DNA of 64,000 nucleotides from Nitrospira sp. (GCA_016715825.1 JADJXO010000007.1:62001-126000); one strand, 5' to 3'; counted from the stretch's first letter, positions 43,756 to 53,517 are shown. The notes: generated by a model from the letters alone, not told the origin. A program made the numbers and translations.

Positions 43756-44037
43756 ATGGATAGTTTGACGATTATTGCGGTGGCATCAATTGTTACTGCG
43801 GGCATTACCACGAGCTTCGGCGCCATAGGGCCTGCATTGGGCGAGGGGAGGGCGGTCTCAAGCGCGCTGACGTCGCTGGCCCAGCAACCAGATGCCTCCG
43901 CGACCATCACCCGGACCTTATTCGTCGGCCTGGCGATGATCGAGTCCACGGCCATCTACTGCTTCGTGGTCTCGATGATCCTGATATTCGCGAACCCGTT
44001 CTGGAACCACGTCATCGCCCAAACCGCAGGAAAGTAA
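43756..44037 (+). CDS. atpE: N-type ATPase subunit c, Na+-type
   Basis: A 94-residue two-helix hairpin forming the rotor ring. AAAGGAGATACGG precedes ATG 43756. Helix 1 has GAIGPALGEGRAV with E30 and helix 2 has GLAMIESTAIY with E63, S64 and T65. The E-S-T pattern matches known Na+ ligands of Ilyobacter-type rings, and the acidic residue at 30 is at the place of the Gln in those rings. So Na+ coupling is predicted, not measured. Confidence 0.93.
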   Translation: MDSLTIIAVASIVTAGITTSFGAIGPALGEGRAVSSALTSLAQQPDASATITRTLFVGLAMIESTAIYCFVVSMILIFANPFWNHVIAQTAGK

Positions 44038-44040
44038 CCG

Positions 44041-44862
44041 ATGCTGATCGATTGGTTCACTGTCATTGCACAGGCGCTCAACTTTCTTATCTTGGTGTGG
44101 TTGATGCGGCGTTTTCTATACAAACCTATCCTCGATGCCATCGACGCGCGGGAGAAGCGTATCGTCGGTGAACTCGCCGATGCCGCCGCGCAACAAACTG
44201 AAGCCCAAAAGGAGCGTGACGAGTTCCAGCGCAAAAACAAGGAGTTCGACCGGCAGCTTGCCGCACTCTTGCGCCAGGCGACAGACGAGGCGAAAGCTGA
44301 ACGTCAGCGGCTCCTGGATGAAGCACGGCAGGCGGCCGACGCCTTGAGTGCCAAGCGACAGGAGACGCTGAGAAACGATGCTCATCACCTCAATCAAGCG
44401 ATCGGTCGCCGGACCCAGCAGGAAGTGTTTGCCATTGCGCGAAAGGCACTGACGGATCTCGCCACGACCAGTCTGGAAGAGCGCATAAGAGAGGTGTTCA
44501 TTCGCCGCTTGCAAGAGATGGACGGTCAGGCAAAAGCAGGCCTCGCCGCGGCCCTCAAGACATCATCGAGCCCCGCGCGCGTGCGCAGCGCAGTTGACTT
44601 ACCGGCGGAGGAACGGGCGGCGATACAACAGGCACTCAATGAAACCTTCTCGGCTGAAATCTCCGTCCGGTTTGAGACCGCGCCGGATTTGATCAGCGGA
44701 ATCGAACTCACTACGAACGGACACAAAGTGGCATGGAGCATCGCGGATTATCTCCTGTCGCTGGAACAAGGCGTCGGCGAATTACTGACAAAGAAAGATA
44801 CGTCTCAGGCCAAGGCCGAACCTCAATCCGAACAACCTCGGCTACAAACACAGAGCCCCTGA
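44041..44862 (+). CDS. atpF: N-type ATPase subunit b fused to a delta-like domain
   Basis: A 273-residue protein, about 100 longer than a standard b subunit. One N-terminal membrane helix, a long charged coiled coil (about 30-130), then a C-terminal part with ISVRFETAPDLISGIELTTN similar to the end of the delta subunit. The operon has no separate delta gene (atpH), so this domain would join stalk and F1. Starts 3 bp after atpE and ends 2 bp before atpA. Confidence 0.85.
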   Translation: MLIDWFTVIAQALNFLILVWLMRRFLYKPILDAIDAREKRIVGELADAAAQQTEAQKERDEFQRKNKEFDRQLAALLRQATDEAKAERQRLLDEARQAADALSAKRQETLRNDAHHLNQAIGRRTQQEVFAIARKALTDLATTSLEERIREVFIRRLQEMDGQAKAGLAAALKTSSSPARVRSAVDLPAEERAAIQQALNETFSAEISVRFETAPDLISGIELTTNGHKVAWSIADYLLSLEQGVGELLTKKDTSQAKAEPQSEQPRLQTQSP

Positions 44863-44864
44863 AC

Positions 44865-46505
44865 ATGGAACCTGAGAGTCTTCAGAGCGTGTTCGACCGC
44901 GCGTTTACCGGAATACGCCAGGTGCGGGATGCATTCGTGCCCCAACTGAGGCTGCGGGAAATCGGCACGATTACGAGTATCGCCACGGGCATCGCAAAGG
45001 TCTCCGGCCTCCCCGGCGTGGGTTTTGAGGAGGTGCTGAGGTTTGCCGGAGATGCGTATGGCATCGCATTCAACGTCGATGAAGACGAAATCGGCGTGGT
45101 TCTGTTGGGCGACTACTGGCAGCTGCATACGGGCGATGAAGTCGAACGCAGGGGGCACGTGATGGACGTGCCGGTGGGAAACTCATTGATCGGACGCATT
45201 GTTAATCCATTGGGCCGGCCTCTGGACGGCAAGGGGCCGGTGGTGACCAGTGGGCGCCTACCTATCGAGCGCACTGCACCGCACATCATGGACCGCTCGC
45301 CCGTCACCGTACCGGTACAAACTGGTATCAAGGTCATCGATGCGCTCATCCCCATCGGGCGTGGCCAGCGCGAACTGATCGTCGGCGACCGACAGACAGG
45401 CAAGACCACGATCGCGCTTGATACGATTCTCAATCAACGCGACCAAAACATGCTCTGCGTCTATTGCGCCATTGGCCAGCGCGCATCCGGGGTGGCCAAA
45501 GTAGTCGCCGCCCTGCGCGAAAAGGGTGCGATGGATTACACCATTGTCGTCGTAACCGAAGGCAACGATCCACCCGGCCTCGCCTACATCGCTCCGTATG
45601 CCGCGACCAGCATTGCGGAGCATTTCATGGCACAAGGCCGAGATGTGCTGATCGTGTACGACGACCTCACCCATCATGCGCGCGCCTATCGCGAGCTGTC
45701 GTTGCTGCTGCGTCGCCCGCCCGGACGCGAGGCGTTTCCCGGCGACATCTTCTACCTCCACGCGCGGCTGCTGGAGCGCGCCACGCACGTGCGCCCGGAA
45801 CTCGGCGGCGGATCACTGACCGCGCTGCCTATTATCGAAACTGAAGCGCAGGACATTTCCGCCTACATTCCGACCAACCTCATTTCCATCACGGACGGGC
45901 AGATTTACCTTTCGCCGTCGTTGTTCGAATTAGGCGTACTGCCCGCGGTCGATGTGGGTAAATCCGTCTCGCGCGTCGGCGGCAAGGCGCAACGCGCGGC
46001 CTACCGTGCCGTGGCGGGCGATCTCAAGCTCGCCTACGCGCAGTTCGAGGAGCTCGAGACTTTTGCCAGGTTCGGCGCCAGGCTGGATGAAGACACCCGC
46101 ATGATCATTGAACATGGGCGGCGTATCCGTGCCTGTCTCAAACAGCCGGAATTCGCCCCGGTATCCATGGCCGCACAAATCGCTGTGCTGCTGGCGTTGA
46201 CCGCGAAACTCTTCGACTCGGTGCCGATCGACCAGATGACGGACGCCGAGCACGCCTTACGCGAGGCGGCGGCGGTGCACATCCCATCGGAGGTATGCGC
46301 GCGATTCGAAACCGCCAAGGCGTTGAGCGATGAGGATCACACAACGATTCTTGAAATCGCCCGTCATGCACTCGTCCGTTTCCAGCCTCCGCCGGGATCA
46401 AAACCTGAACCCAACGACAAGCCCATATCTGATGTGCACCCCAAACCGAAGCCCGAGCCGGTGACTACACCGAAGCGAAAGGCAGAGGCCGAGGAGAAGT
46501 CATGA
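44865..46505 (+). CDS. atpA: N-type ATPase subunit alpha
   Basis: A 546-residue non-catalytic nucleotide-binding subunit. Walker A GDRQTGKT (174-181), the family DE-rich DDLTHHARAYRELSLLLRRP motif, and LFELGVLPAVDVGKSVSRVG are present. ATG 44865 is 2 bp after the atpF stop; the in-frame extension from 44733 lies inside atpF and is not used. The C-terminal tail is long and rich in Lys, Pro and Glu (KPEPNDKPISDVHPKPKPEP), unusual for alpha subunits. Confidence 0.94.
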   Translation: MEPESLQSVFDRAFTGIRQVRDAFVPQLRLREIGTITSIATGIAKVSGLPGVGFEEVLRFAGDAYGIAFNVDEDEIGVVLLGDYWQLHTGDEVERRGHVMDVPVGNSLIGRIVNPLGRPLDGKGPVVTSGRLPIERTAPHIMDRSPVTVPVQTGIKVIDALIPIGRGQRELIVGDRQTGKTTIALDTILNQRDQNMLCVYCAIGQRASGVAKVVAALREKGAMDYTIVVVTEGNDPPGLAYIAPYAATSIAEHFMAQGRDVLIVYDDLTHHARAYRELSLLLRRPPGREAFPGDIFYLHARLLERATHVRPELGGGSLTALPIIETEAQDISAYIPTNLISITDGQIYLSPSLFELGVLPAVDVGKSVSRVGGKAQRAAYRAVAGDLKLAYAQFEELETFARFGARLDEDTRMIIEHGRRIRACLKQPEFAPVSMAAQIAVLLALTAKLFDSVPIDQMTDAEHALREAAAVHIPSEVCARFETAKALSDEDHTTILEIARHALVRFQPPPGSKPEPNDKPISDVHPKPKPEPVTTPKRKAEAEEKS

Positions 46506-47395
46506 GCGAGACGACGGCGAGCCTGCGCCGCAAGATCACCAGTGCCGGCGATCTCCAATCCGTCGTTCGCACAATGAAAGCCCTGGCCGGAGCGAGTATC
46601 GGCCAATATGAGCAATCAGTGCGCGCGCTGGCCGACTACTATCGAACTGTGGAGCTGGGGTTGAGCGTGTGTTTCCGTGAAAGCGGGCCGGAAGGGCTGT
46701 TGACAGAAGATACCGGACGCACCGACGAGACCTCCGTCGGTGCGGTTGTATTCGGTTCCGATCAGGGGCTGGTTGGGCAGTTCAATGATGTGGTGGGTGA
46801 TTTTGCGGTGAAAACCCTGGCCGCTCTTCCCGGCACACCGAAGATCTGGGCGGTCGGCGAACGCGTGCACGGCCGCCTGTCGGACGCGGGGCTGCCGCTG
46901 GTTGGACTTTTCGCTGTGCCGAACTCCATCAAGACCATCACCCCGCTCGTCGGGCAGATTCTCGTCGAGAGCGAGACCCACCACAGCCAGAGTGACCTCA
47001 CCGAACTTCACCTCTTCTACAACCGCCCCACCGCCGGTGCGGTATATGCCCCGGTTAGTCAGCGACTGCTACCGCTGGACGAGTCCTGGCGACGCAAGTT
47101 GGCGGAACGTCCTTGGCCGACCGGAAACTTGCCCGAGGTCATCGGTCGCGGCACCGTGACCTTGCGGGTGCTCATCCGCGAATATCTTTTTGTCTCGCTC
47201 TTCCGAGCCTGCGCCGAATCCCTCGCGAGCGAGAACGCGAGCCGCCTGGCAGCGATGCAGCGCGCCGACAAAAATATCGACGAATTGCTGGAGTACCTCA
47301 ACGGGACATTCCATCGTTTGCGCCAGAGCGGTATCGATGAAGAACTGTTCGATGTCACATCCGGCTTCGAGGCGCTGTCACGCAGTCGATGTTGA
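46502..47395 (+). CDS. atpG: N-type ATPase subunit gamma
   Basis: A 297-residue central stalk subunit. The N-terminal helix (SLRRKITSAGDLQSVVRTMK, then ALAGASIGQYEQSV) and the C-terminal helix with ASRLAAMQRADKNIDELLEY match gamma. The gene overlaps atpA by 4 bp (ATGA) and ends the operon. The mid region GAVVFGSDQGLVGQFNDVV is family-typical. Confidence 0.92.
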   Translation: MSETTASLRRKITSAGDLQSVVRTMKALAGASIGQYEQSVRALADYYRTVELGLSVCFRESGPEGLLTEDTGRTDETSVGAVVFGSDQGLVGQFNDVVGDFAVKTLAALPGTPKIWAVGERVHGRLSDAGLPLVGLFAVPNSIKTITPLVGQILVESETHHSQSDLTELHLFYNRPTAGAVYAPVSQRLLPLDESWRRKLAERPWPTGNLPEVIGRGTVTLRVLIREYLFVSLFRACAESLASENASRLAAMQRADKNIDELLEYLNGTFHRLRQSGIDEELFDVTSGFEALSRSRC

Positions 47396-47451
47396 GCAGC
47401 TTCACCGTGCTGCGTCGACGATAATCACGCGGCTGATGAAAGGAGACCACC

Positions 47452-47637
47452 ATGCAAAGAGATCCTGTCTGTCAGATGGACGTGGATGTGCAGACGGCGG
47501 CTGCGCACAGCAGCTATCAAGGAAAGAACTACTATGTTTGCGCGCCAGGCTGCCAGGAAGCCTTTGAGAAAGACCCTGGCCGATATGTGTCGAAGCAGAC
47601 AGACCCTCTGGGGCGAAAGAGTCAATCAGACGGGTAA
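47452..47637 (+). CDS. YHS-domain protein, 61 aa
   Basis: A YHS domain, here RDPVCQMDVDVQTA, then YQGKNYYVCAPGCQEAFEKDPGRYV; the domain's Cys residues (C7, and C29 and C33) suggest metal binding, often copper. Such stand-alone domains occur near metal-transport genes. AAAGGAG precedes ATG 47452. It is 6 bp upstream of galT. Confidence 0.9.
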   Translation: MQRDPVCQMDVDVQTAAAHSSYQGKNYYVCAPGCQEAFEKDPGRYVSKQTDPLGRKSQSDG

Positions 47638-47643
47638 CGTGCT

Positions 47644-48669
47644 ATGTCCATCATCCGTCAAGATCCGACGACGAAAGAATGGGTCATCATTGCCGCGGAG
47701 CGGACAAGACGCCCGCACGAATATGCTCGGCCGGTTCGTACTCGCTCGCAACCAACTGACATCGGTTCCTGCCCATTCTGTCCCGGGCATGAAGCGGCGA
47801 CGCCTGATGAGGTCTTCAGAATACCGGGCGTGAGTGGAACCGCCTGGGCCGTGCGCGTGACCTCGAACAAATATCCGGCGCTTGGAGCAACGGGTCAGCT
47901 CGAACGACGAGAAACGGGATCCTTGTTCCGTGAAATGGATGGAGTCGGGATCCACGAGGTCATCATTGAGACGCCCATTCACGACCAAAGCTTGCCCCTG
48001 ATGACGGACCCTGAGGTGGCCGATGTCCTGACCGCCTATCAAGCGAGATATCGGTCGCTACAGAACGACCCACGCCTCAAATACATCATCGTTTTCAAGA
48101 ACCATGGCGAAGCGGCCGGGACATCGCTCGTGCATCCGCATTCGCAACTGGTCGCAACGCCGGTCCCGCCGATGCTGTTGCGCCGGAAATACGAAGTCGC
48201 CGTCGCCCACCACGATGACACCGGCCGATGCTTGTATTGCGATGTCATGGACGAAGAACGAAAGGCGAGGAGCCGAGTTGTCATGGAAACAGATCGGTTT
48301 TTGGTCTTCCATCCCTTCGCCTCCCGGGTGGCGTTCGAGACATGGATCATGCCCAAGCGGCATCAACCGTCGTTCGGACAGGTGAGTGGAGAGGATCTCC
48401 GTGAATTGGCGCCGGTGTTGCGTCGCACGCTGCGGACTTTATACGACACGCTGGGTGATCCGGATTTCAACTACATCATCCACAGTGCGCCGGCAGAAGA
48501 TGAAAACAAGGACTACTACCTTTGGCACATTCAAATCCTTCCTCGGCTGACGACCATTGCCGGATTCGAACTGGGATCGGGCATTTACGTGTCGACCATG
48601 CAGCCTGAAGATTCGGCAGCCGTCATCAGAGAATATGCGCAGGCGACAGCAGAAGGAGGATCCGCCTGA
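47644..48669 (+). CDS. galT: Galactose-1-phosphate uridylyltransferase
   Basis: A 341-residue HIT-fold enzyme that exchanges UMP between UDP-glucose and galactose-1-phosphate. The active-site motif is SLVHPHSQL with H164, H166 and Gln168; zinc-type Cys appear early (SCPFCPGHE) and later (CLYCDV), and WHIQILPRLT is present near the end. The YHS gene is 6 bp upstream, and the stop overlaps a possible upstream start of the next gene by 1 bp. Its use here is probably sugar-nucleotide interconversion for glycan or trehalose metabolism. Confidence 0.92.
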   Translation: MSIIRQDPTTKEWVIIAAERTRRPHEYARPVRTRSQPTDIGSCPFCPGHEAATPDEVFRIPGVSGTAWAVRVTSNKYPALGATGQLERRETGSLFREMDGVGIHEVIIETPIHDQSLPLMTDPEVADVLTAYQARYRSLQNDPRLKYIIVFKNHGEAAGTSLVHPHSQLVATPVPPMLLRRKYEVAVAHHDDTGRCLYCDVMDEERKARSRVVMETDRFLVFHPFASRVAFETWIMPKRHQPSFGQVSGEDLRELAPVLRRTLRTLYDTLGDPDFNYIIHSAPAEDENKDYYLWHIQILPRLTTIAGFELGSGIYVSTMQPEDSAAVIREYAQATAEGGSA

Positions 48670-48683
48670 TGAAAGGAGCAACG

Positions 48684-49937
48684 ATGCTTCCGAAAATCTC
48701 CGTCAGCCGGCGATGCGGGGCAATCTTGGCCAATGTTCAGCGGTACCGTATGCTCATTAGCGACGAACTGAGCGAAGAACTGTCTCAGTTGGCGCATGAG
48801 TTGAGGGATGTACGGATTTGCCATCTCAACTCGACCGCGTTCGGCGGCGGCGTCGCTGAACTTCTCTCTCGATACCTGCCGATGCTCCAAGCCTTGGACC
48901 TTTCTGCCGACTGGCGTTTGATCCACGGCCAACCGGAATTCTTCACCGTCACGAAGGCCTTTCACAACGCGCTGCAAGGCGGACATTACGCCTTGGGTGA
49001 AACGGAACAGAAACTGTATCTGGAGGTAAACGAGCGAAGCGCGGAAGCGCTTGGCGACGACTACGATGTCTATATCGTGCACGACCCTCAACCGGCGGCG
49101 CTGCGGCATTTCACCGGTCCTCGTCACGCGAAATGGATCTGGCGTTGTCATATCGATAGTTCATCGCCGGACAAGCAGGTGAGCGGATTCTTGCTGCCGT
49201 ACCTCGAAGAGTATGATGCCGTGGTCTTCACGATGTCTGAGTTCCTCTTGCCGGGTCTCAGGGCTCAACGAGCGGCTTTCATTGCGCCGGCCATCGATCC
49301 ATTGGCGACCAAGAACATGGAGCTCTCTCAGGACCTATGCCGCCGGGCCATCGCGGATTCGGGAGTCGATCCGAGCAAACCGCTGCTGGTGCAAGTGTCG
49401 CGGTTCGATCCTTGGAAAGACCCTTTGGGCGTCATCGAAGCCTATCGTTTGGTCAAGAAGGAAATTCCCGACGTGCAGTTGGCCTTGATCGGTGCGATGG
49501 CCGGGGATGATCCAGAGGGCTGGGCTCTACTCGACCGAGTGGAAGAGGAAGCCTCCGGAGATCCGAACATGTTCGTATTTACGAATCTGGCCGGTGTCGG
49601 CAGCATGGAGGTCAACGTGTTTCAGCGAGGCTGCGACGTCGTCATTCAAAAATCGCTTCGCGAGGGATTCGGACTCGTCGTGTCGGAAGCGTTCTGGAAG
49701 GAGAAGGCCGTCGTGGCCGGACAGGCAGGAGGAATTCCGATGCAGTACCCGGAAGGCTTCGAGGACAATCTGGTTCACAGCGTCGAAGCCTGTGCGGAAC
49801 GCATCGTCCATCTGTTGCGTCATCCCGGTGAGCGGGGTTCGTTCGGACGGGCCGGCCGCGAACACGTGCGGAAGAACTTCCTTCTGCCTCGATTGGTTCG
49901 CGATGAGCTTCGGTTGATCAAGCGACTGGTCGGCTGA
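48684..49937 (+). CDS. Trehalose-synthase-like GT4 glycosyltransferase (TreT type)
   Basis: A 417-residue GT-B enzyme. The N-terminal CHLNSTAFGGGVAELLSRYL and the C-terminal QKSLREGFGLVVSEAFWKEK with the Glu of EX7E are typical of TreT, which joins NDP-glucose and glucose to form trehalose. Acceptor choice cannot be read. AAAGGAG precedes ATG 48684; ATG 48669 adds five residues and overlaps the galT stop. PEP synthase follows, and a trehalose role would fit the osmolyte theme. Confidence 0.82.
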   Translation: MLPKISVSRRCGAILANVQRYRMLISDELSEELSQLAHELRDVRICHLNSTAFGGGVAELLSRYLPMLQALDLSADWRLIHGQPEFFTVTKAFHNALQGGHYALGETEQKLYLEVNERSAEALGDDYDVYIVHDPQPAALRHFTGPRHAKWIWRCHIDSSSPDKQVSGFLLPYLEEYDAVVFTMSEFLLPGLRAQRAAFIAPAIDPLATKNMELSQDLCRRAIADSGVDPSKPLLVQVSRFDPWKDPLGVIEAYRLVKKEIPDVQLALIGAMAGDDPEGWALLDRVEEEASGDPNMFVFTNLAGVGSMEVNVFQRGCDVVIQKSLREGFGLVVSEAFWKEKAVVAGQAGGIPMQYPEGFEDNLVHSVEACAERIVHLLRHPGERGSFGRAGREHVRKNFLLPRLVRDELRLIKRLVG

Positions 49938-50021
49938 GGTTCGATGATGGTTCTACACGCCGTTGCATAAAGGGTTGGGCTGCCGACATGACTAATCAAA
50001 TGATCCAAGAAAGGAGCAGCC

Positions 50022-52439
50022 ATGGGCAGAGTCACACAGAGTCTTGAGCTGGTGAGATGGTTTGAAGACTTGGGCATTAAAGATGTGCCGTCTGTCGGAG
50101 GGAAGAACGCGTCGTTGGGCGAAATGTATCGCGAGCTGGCTGCCAAGGGTGTGAAGGTGCCGAACGGGTTTGCCGTGACCGCGGACGCGTACCGCGCCTT
50201 CTTGAAGGATACGGACCTCGACGGCACGATTAGGACCATTCTCAAAGACCTGAACACCCATAATCTGGAGAATCTGCGTCAGCGCAGCAGGCAAGTCCGG
50301 CAGGCGATTCTGGGCGCGGTCTTGCCGCTCGAGTTGTCGGAGGCGATCAGCGATGCGTACGATCAGTTGAGCGGCAGCCATGCAGAACCGGTGGATGTCG
50401 CCGTGCGGAGCAGTGCGACAGCTGAGGATCTTCCCGACGCCAGTTTCGCGGGCCAACAGGAAACGTATCTGAATGTGCAAGGCCATCTTGCTGTACTGGA
50501 ATACTGCAAACGCTGCTTCGCGTCGCTGTTCACCGACCGGGCGCTTTCATACCGAGCCGACAAAGGGTTCGATCATTTCAAGATCGCGCTGTCCATCGGC
50601 GTCCAACGGATGGTGCGCTCCGACCTGGCGACATCCGGCGTGATGTTTTCGATCGATACGGAAACCGGTTTCCGCGACGCAGTGTTGATCAACGCCGCCT
50701 ATGGCCTCGGCGAAAACGTCGTGCAGGGTTCGGTGAATCCGGATGAATACTATGTCTTCAAGCCGACATTAAAGCTGGGCCACCGTCCCATTCTGCAGAA
50801 AATACTCGGTACGAAAGAATTCAAACTGGTGTACGACATCGGCGGCGGGAAAATGGTCAAGAATCTCCCGGTTCCTTCGTGGGAGAGGGAACAGTTCGCC
50901 GTGACGGACGATGACATTCTGACACTCGCCCGATGGGCCTGCACCATCGAGGATCATTACAGCGCGAAGCGAGGAGTTCCTAGCCCGATGGATATGGAAT
51001 GGGCCAAGGACGGCCTAACAGGGGAACTCTTCATCGTGCAGGCTCGCCCTGAAACCGTGCAATCGTTGAAAAAGGGGCGGGTATTGAAAACCTATCGACT
51101 CACACAACGAGGGCGAGTCTTAGTCGAGGGGCGTAGCATCGGGGGCAAGATCGCGCAGGGACCGGTGCGGGTCATTAAATCCGTTCAGCAGATTCATGAA
51201 TTCAGAGGAGGCGAAGTCTTGGTCACGGATAAGACGGATCCGGACTGGGAACCGGTTATGAAGAACGCGCAGGCGATCGTGACCAATCGAGGAGGACGAA
51301 CCTGCCATGCCGCAATCGTCAGCCGCGAATTAGGACTACCGGCCATCGTGGGGACGGAACATGCGACCGATCTGCTCCATGATGGACAACTCGTCACCGT
51401 GTCCTGTGCGGAAGGCGATACAGGGTTTGTGTACGAGGGACAGATTCCGTTTCACGTCGAGAAGCTTGATGTGAACGAGATCCGCCGGCCCACGACCAAG
51501 ATCATGATGAATGTCGGAAGCCCGCAAGAAGCCTTCGGCCTTTCCTTCCTCCCGAATGACGGCGTCGGCTTGGCGAGGGAAGAATTCATTATCAGTACCT
51601 ATATCAAAGTGCATCCGCTGGCGCTCCTCGAGTTCGACCGACTGGACGATCAGGCCCTGAGGGCTGAGATCAACCGAGTCACGGCCGGGTATTCGGACAA
51701 GGCCGAGTTCTTCGTCGATAAGTTGGCGCAGGGCGTCGCGATGATCGGGGCGGCCTTTTATCCGAAGGACGTGATCGTCCGGCTCAGCGACTTTAAGAGT
51801 AATGAATATGCCGATCTGATCGGAGGCCGGCGCTACGAACCGCAGGAAGAGAATCCGATGTTGGGGTTTCGAGGGGCGTCCCGCTATTACGATCCACGCT
51901 ATCGTGAAGGTTTCGCATTGGAATGCCGGGCGATGAAACAGGTGCGGGATGTGATGGGTCTGACGAACGTAAAACTCATGGTCCCGTTCTGCCGCACGGT
52001 TGAAGAAGGGAAACTCGTTCTGGCAGAAATGGAGCGGCATGGGTTGAAGCGGGGAGAGAAGGGACTTGAAGTCTACGTCATGTGCGAAATCCCGAGCAAC
52101 GTGATTTTGGCGGAAGAATTCGCCGAGATCTTCGACGGGTTTTCAATCGGGTCGAACGATCTCACGCAGCTGGTGCTCGGCGTGGATCGCGATTCGGAAA
52201 TCGTGGCCCATCTCTTCGACGAGCGAAACGAGGCGGTTAAGAAGATGGTGGCGACCGTGATCAAAGCCGCCAAGGCGAAGGGAAGGAAGATCGGCATTTG
52301 CGGCCAGGCGCCGAGCGACTATCCGGAGTTCGCAAACTTCCTCGTCGAGCAGGGGATTGAAAGCATGTCCTTGAACCCAGACGCGGTCATCAAAACGACG
52401 ATGGCGGTGCTGGAACAGGAGAAACAACGTTCACGATGA
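50022..52439 (+). CDS. ppsA: Phosphoenolpyruvate synthase
   Basis: An 805-residue enzyme making PEP from pyruvate and ATP. The N-terminal ATP-binding half (VPSVGGKNASLGEMYRELAA, VAVRSSATAEDLPDASFAGQ), the phospho-His site NRGGRTCHAAIVSREL (H429) and the C-terminal PEP-binding barrel with SNDLTQLVLGVDRDSE are all present, at the usual length. AAAGGAGCAGCC precedes ATG 50022. It would feed gluconeogenesis after the reductive TCA cycle. Confidence 0.95.
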   Translation: MGRVTQSLELVRWFEDLGIKDVPSVGGKNASLGEMYRELAAKGVKVPNGFAVTADAYRAFLKDTDLDGTIRTILKDLNTHNLENLRQRSRQVRQAILGAVLPLELSEAISDAYDQLSGSHAEPVDVAVRSSATAEDLPDASFAGQQETYLNVQGHLAVLEYCKRCFASLFTDRALSYRADKGFDHFKIALSIGVQRMVRSDLATSGVMFSIDTETGFRDAVLINAAYGLGENVVQGSVNPDEYYVFKPTLKLGHRPILQKILGTKEFKLVYDIGGGKMVKNLPVPSWEREQFAVTDDDILTLARWACTIEDHYSAKRGVPSPMDMEWAKDGLTGELFIVQARPETVQSLKKGRVLKTYRLTQRGRVLVEGRSIGGKIAQGPVRVIKSVQQIHEFRGGEVLVTDKTDPDWEPVMKNAQAIVTNRGGRTCHAAIVSRELGLPAIVGTEHATDLLHDGQLVTVSCAEGDTGFVYEGQIPFHVEKLDVNEIRRPTTKIMMNVGSPQEAFGLSFLPNDGVGLAREEFIISTYIKVHPLALLEFDRLDDQALRAEINRVTAGYSDKAEFFVDKLAQGVAMIGAAFYPKDVIVRLSDFKSNEYADLIGGRRYEPQEENPMLGFRGASRYYDPRYREGFALECRAMKQVRDVMGLTNVKLMVPFCRTVEEGKLVLAEMERHGLKRGEKGLEVYVMCEIPSNVILAEEFAEIFDGFSIGSNDLTQLVLGVDRDSEIVAHLFDERNEAVKKMVATVIKAAKAKGRKIGICGQAPSDYPEFANFLVEQGIESMSLNPDAVIKTTMAVLEQEKQRSR

Positions 52440-52503
52440 GCCTGCAAGATGAAACTGGATCGGAAAAATGTGGGCAGAGGAAAGAGAGGGGACGGTAGGC
52501 CCG

Positions 52504-53517
52504 ATGTTCACATCCTGGGCGATCTTTTTGGTGAGCGCCGCCGTGATCGTTTATGCCGGTACGAAATTGTCTCGTTATGGGGACCAGATCGCGGATCTCA
52601 CCGGGTTAGGGGGACTCTGGATCGGTGTCGTGCTGATGGCGGGAGCCACATCGCTTCCGGAAGTGTTCACGACCGTCAGCGCGAGCCTGCTCGATGCGCC
52701 GGATCTGGCGGCCGGCGATCTGTTCGGTGCCTGTATGACGAATATGCTGACGCTGGGACTCATCGATTTGATGCACCGGCAGAAACGGGTGTGGCAGCAG
52801 GCGGCCTTCGAACATGCGTTGAGCGCCGGATTAGCCATGTTTTTGACGGGGCTCGCGGCGTTTTTCATCCTCCTGGGACAAGATATCAAATATGGCGGCA
52901 TCGGATTGGGCAGTACGGTTGTACTGCTGTTCTACATTCTCGGTATGCGCGTCATTTTCAGGCAGGAGTCCGTGAAGCGCCGTCAGCGCGAACAAGAAAA
53001 AGTGGTCGAAGGTCACGCGCGTGAGGAGGATGACGGACCGAGCAAGCGCGATGGGCTGAAGCGAGCCGCGCTCGGGTTCGGATCAGCTGCGTTCGGTCTC
53101 TTGATCGCCGCGCCGTTTCTCGCGAGCTCGGCGAATCAGATCGCCGAACAGTCCGGTGTGTCCGCGACGTTTATCGGCACGTCGCTCGTGGCTATTACGA
53201 CCTCGCTTCCCGAACTTGTGACGGCGGTGGCGGCAGTCCGGTTGGGCGCATTCGACCTGGCCGTCGGCAACTTGTTCGGCAGCAACGCCTTTAACATGGC
53301 CGCGTTCTTTTTCGTGGATGTGGCCCATCAGAGCGGGCCGTTGTTCAATGCCGTGTCGGACGCGCATGCGTTGACTGCCTTGTGGGGTATCCTCATGATG
53401 AGTGTGGCGCTGATGGGGATCATCTATCGTGTTGAGAAACGATATCTCCTGATTGAACCGGACAGTTTGGCCATTATCCTCGGCTACTGTCTCGGACTCG
53501 TATTGTTGTTTCAATGA
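52504..53517 (+). CDS. Ca2+/Na+ exchanger-like membrane protein (CaCA family)
   Basis: About 337 residues with two homologous halves separated by a cytoplasmic, charged loop (about 155-195). Each half has the acidic ion-binding motif: GATSLPEVFTTVSASLLDAP and ATFIGTSLVAITTSLPELV. These are the alpha repeats of cation/Ca2+ exchangers. ATG 52504 is chosen over 52468, which would add 12 residues. It overlaps the next gene, a P-type ATPase, by 4 bp (ATGA), so both are made together. Confidence 0.88.
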   Translation: MFTSWAIFLVSAAVIVYAGTKLSRYGDQIADLTGLGGLWIGVVLMAGATSLPEVFTTVSASLLDAPDLAAGDLFGACMTNMLTLGLIDLMHRQKRVWQQAAFEHALSAGLAMFLTGLAAFFILLGQDIKYGGIGLGSTVVLLFYILGMRVIFRQESVKRRQREQEKVVEGHAREEDDGPSKRDGLKRAALGFGSAAFGLLIAAPFLASSANQIAEQSGVSATFIGTSLVAITTSLPELVTAVAAVRLGAFDLAVGNLFGSNAFNMAAFFFVDVAHQSGPLFNAVSDAHALTALWGILMMSVALMGIIYRVEKRYLLIEPDSLAIILGYCLGLVLLFQ

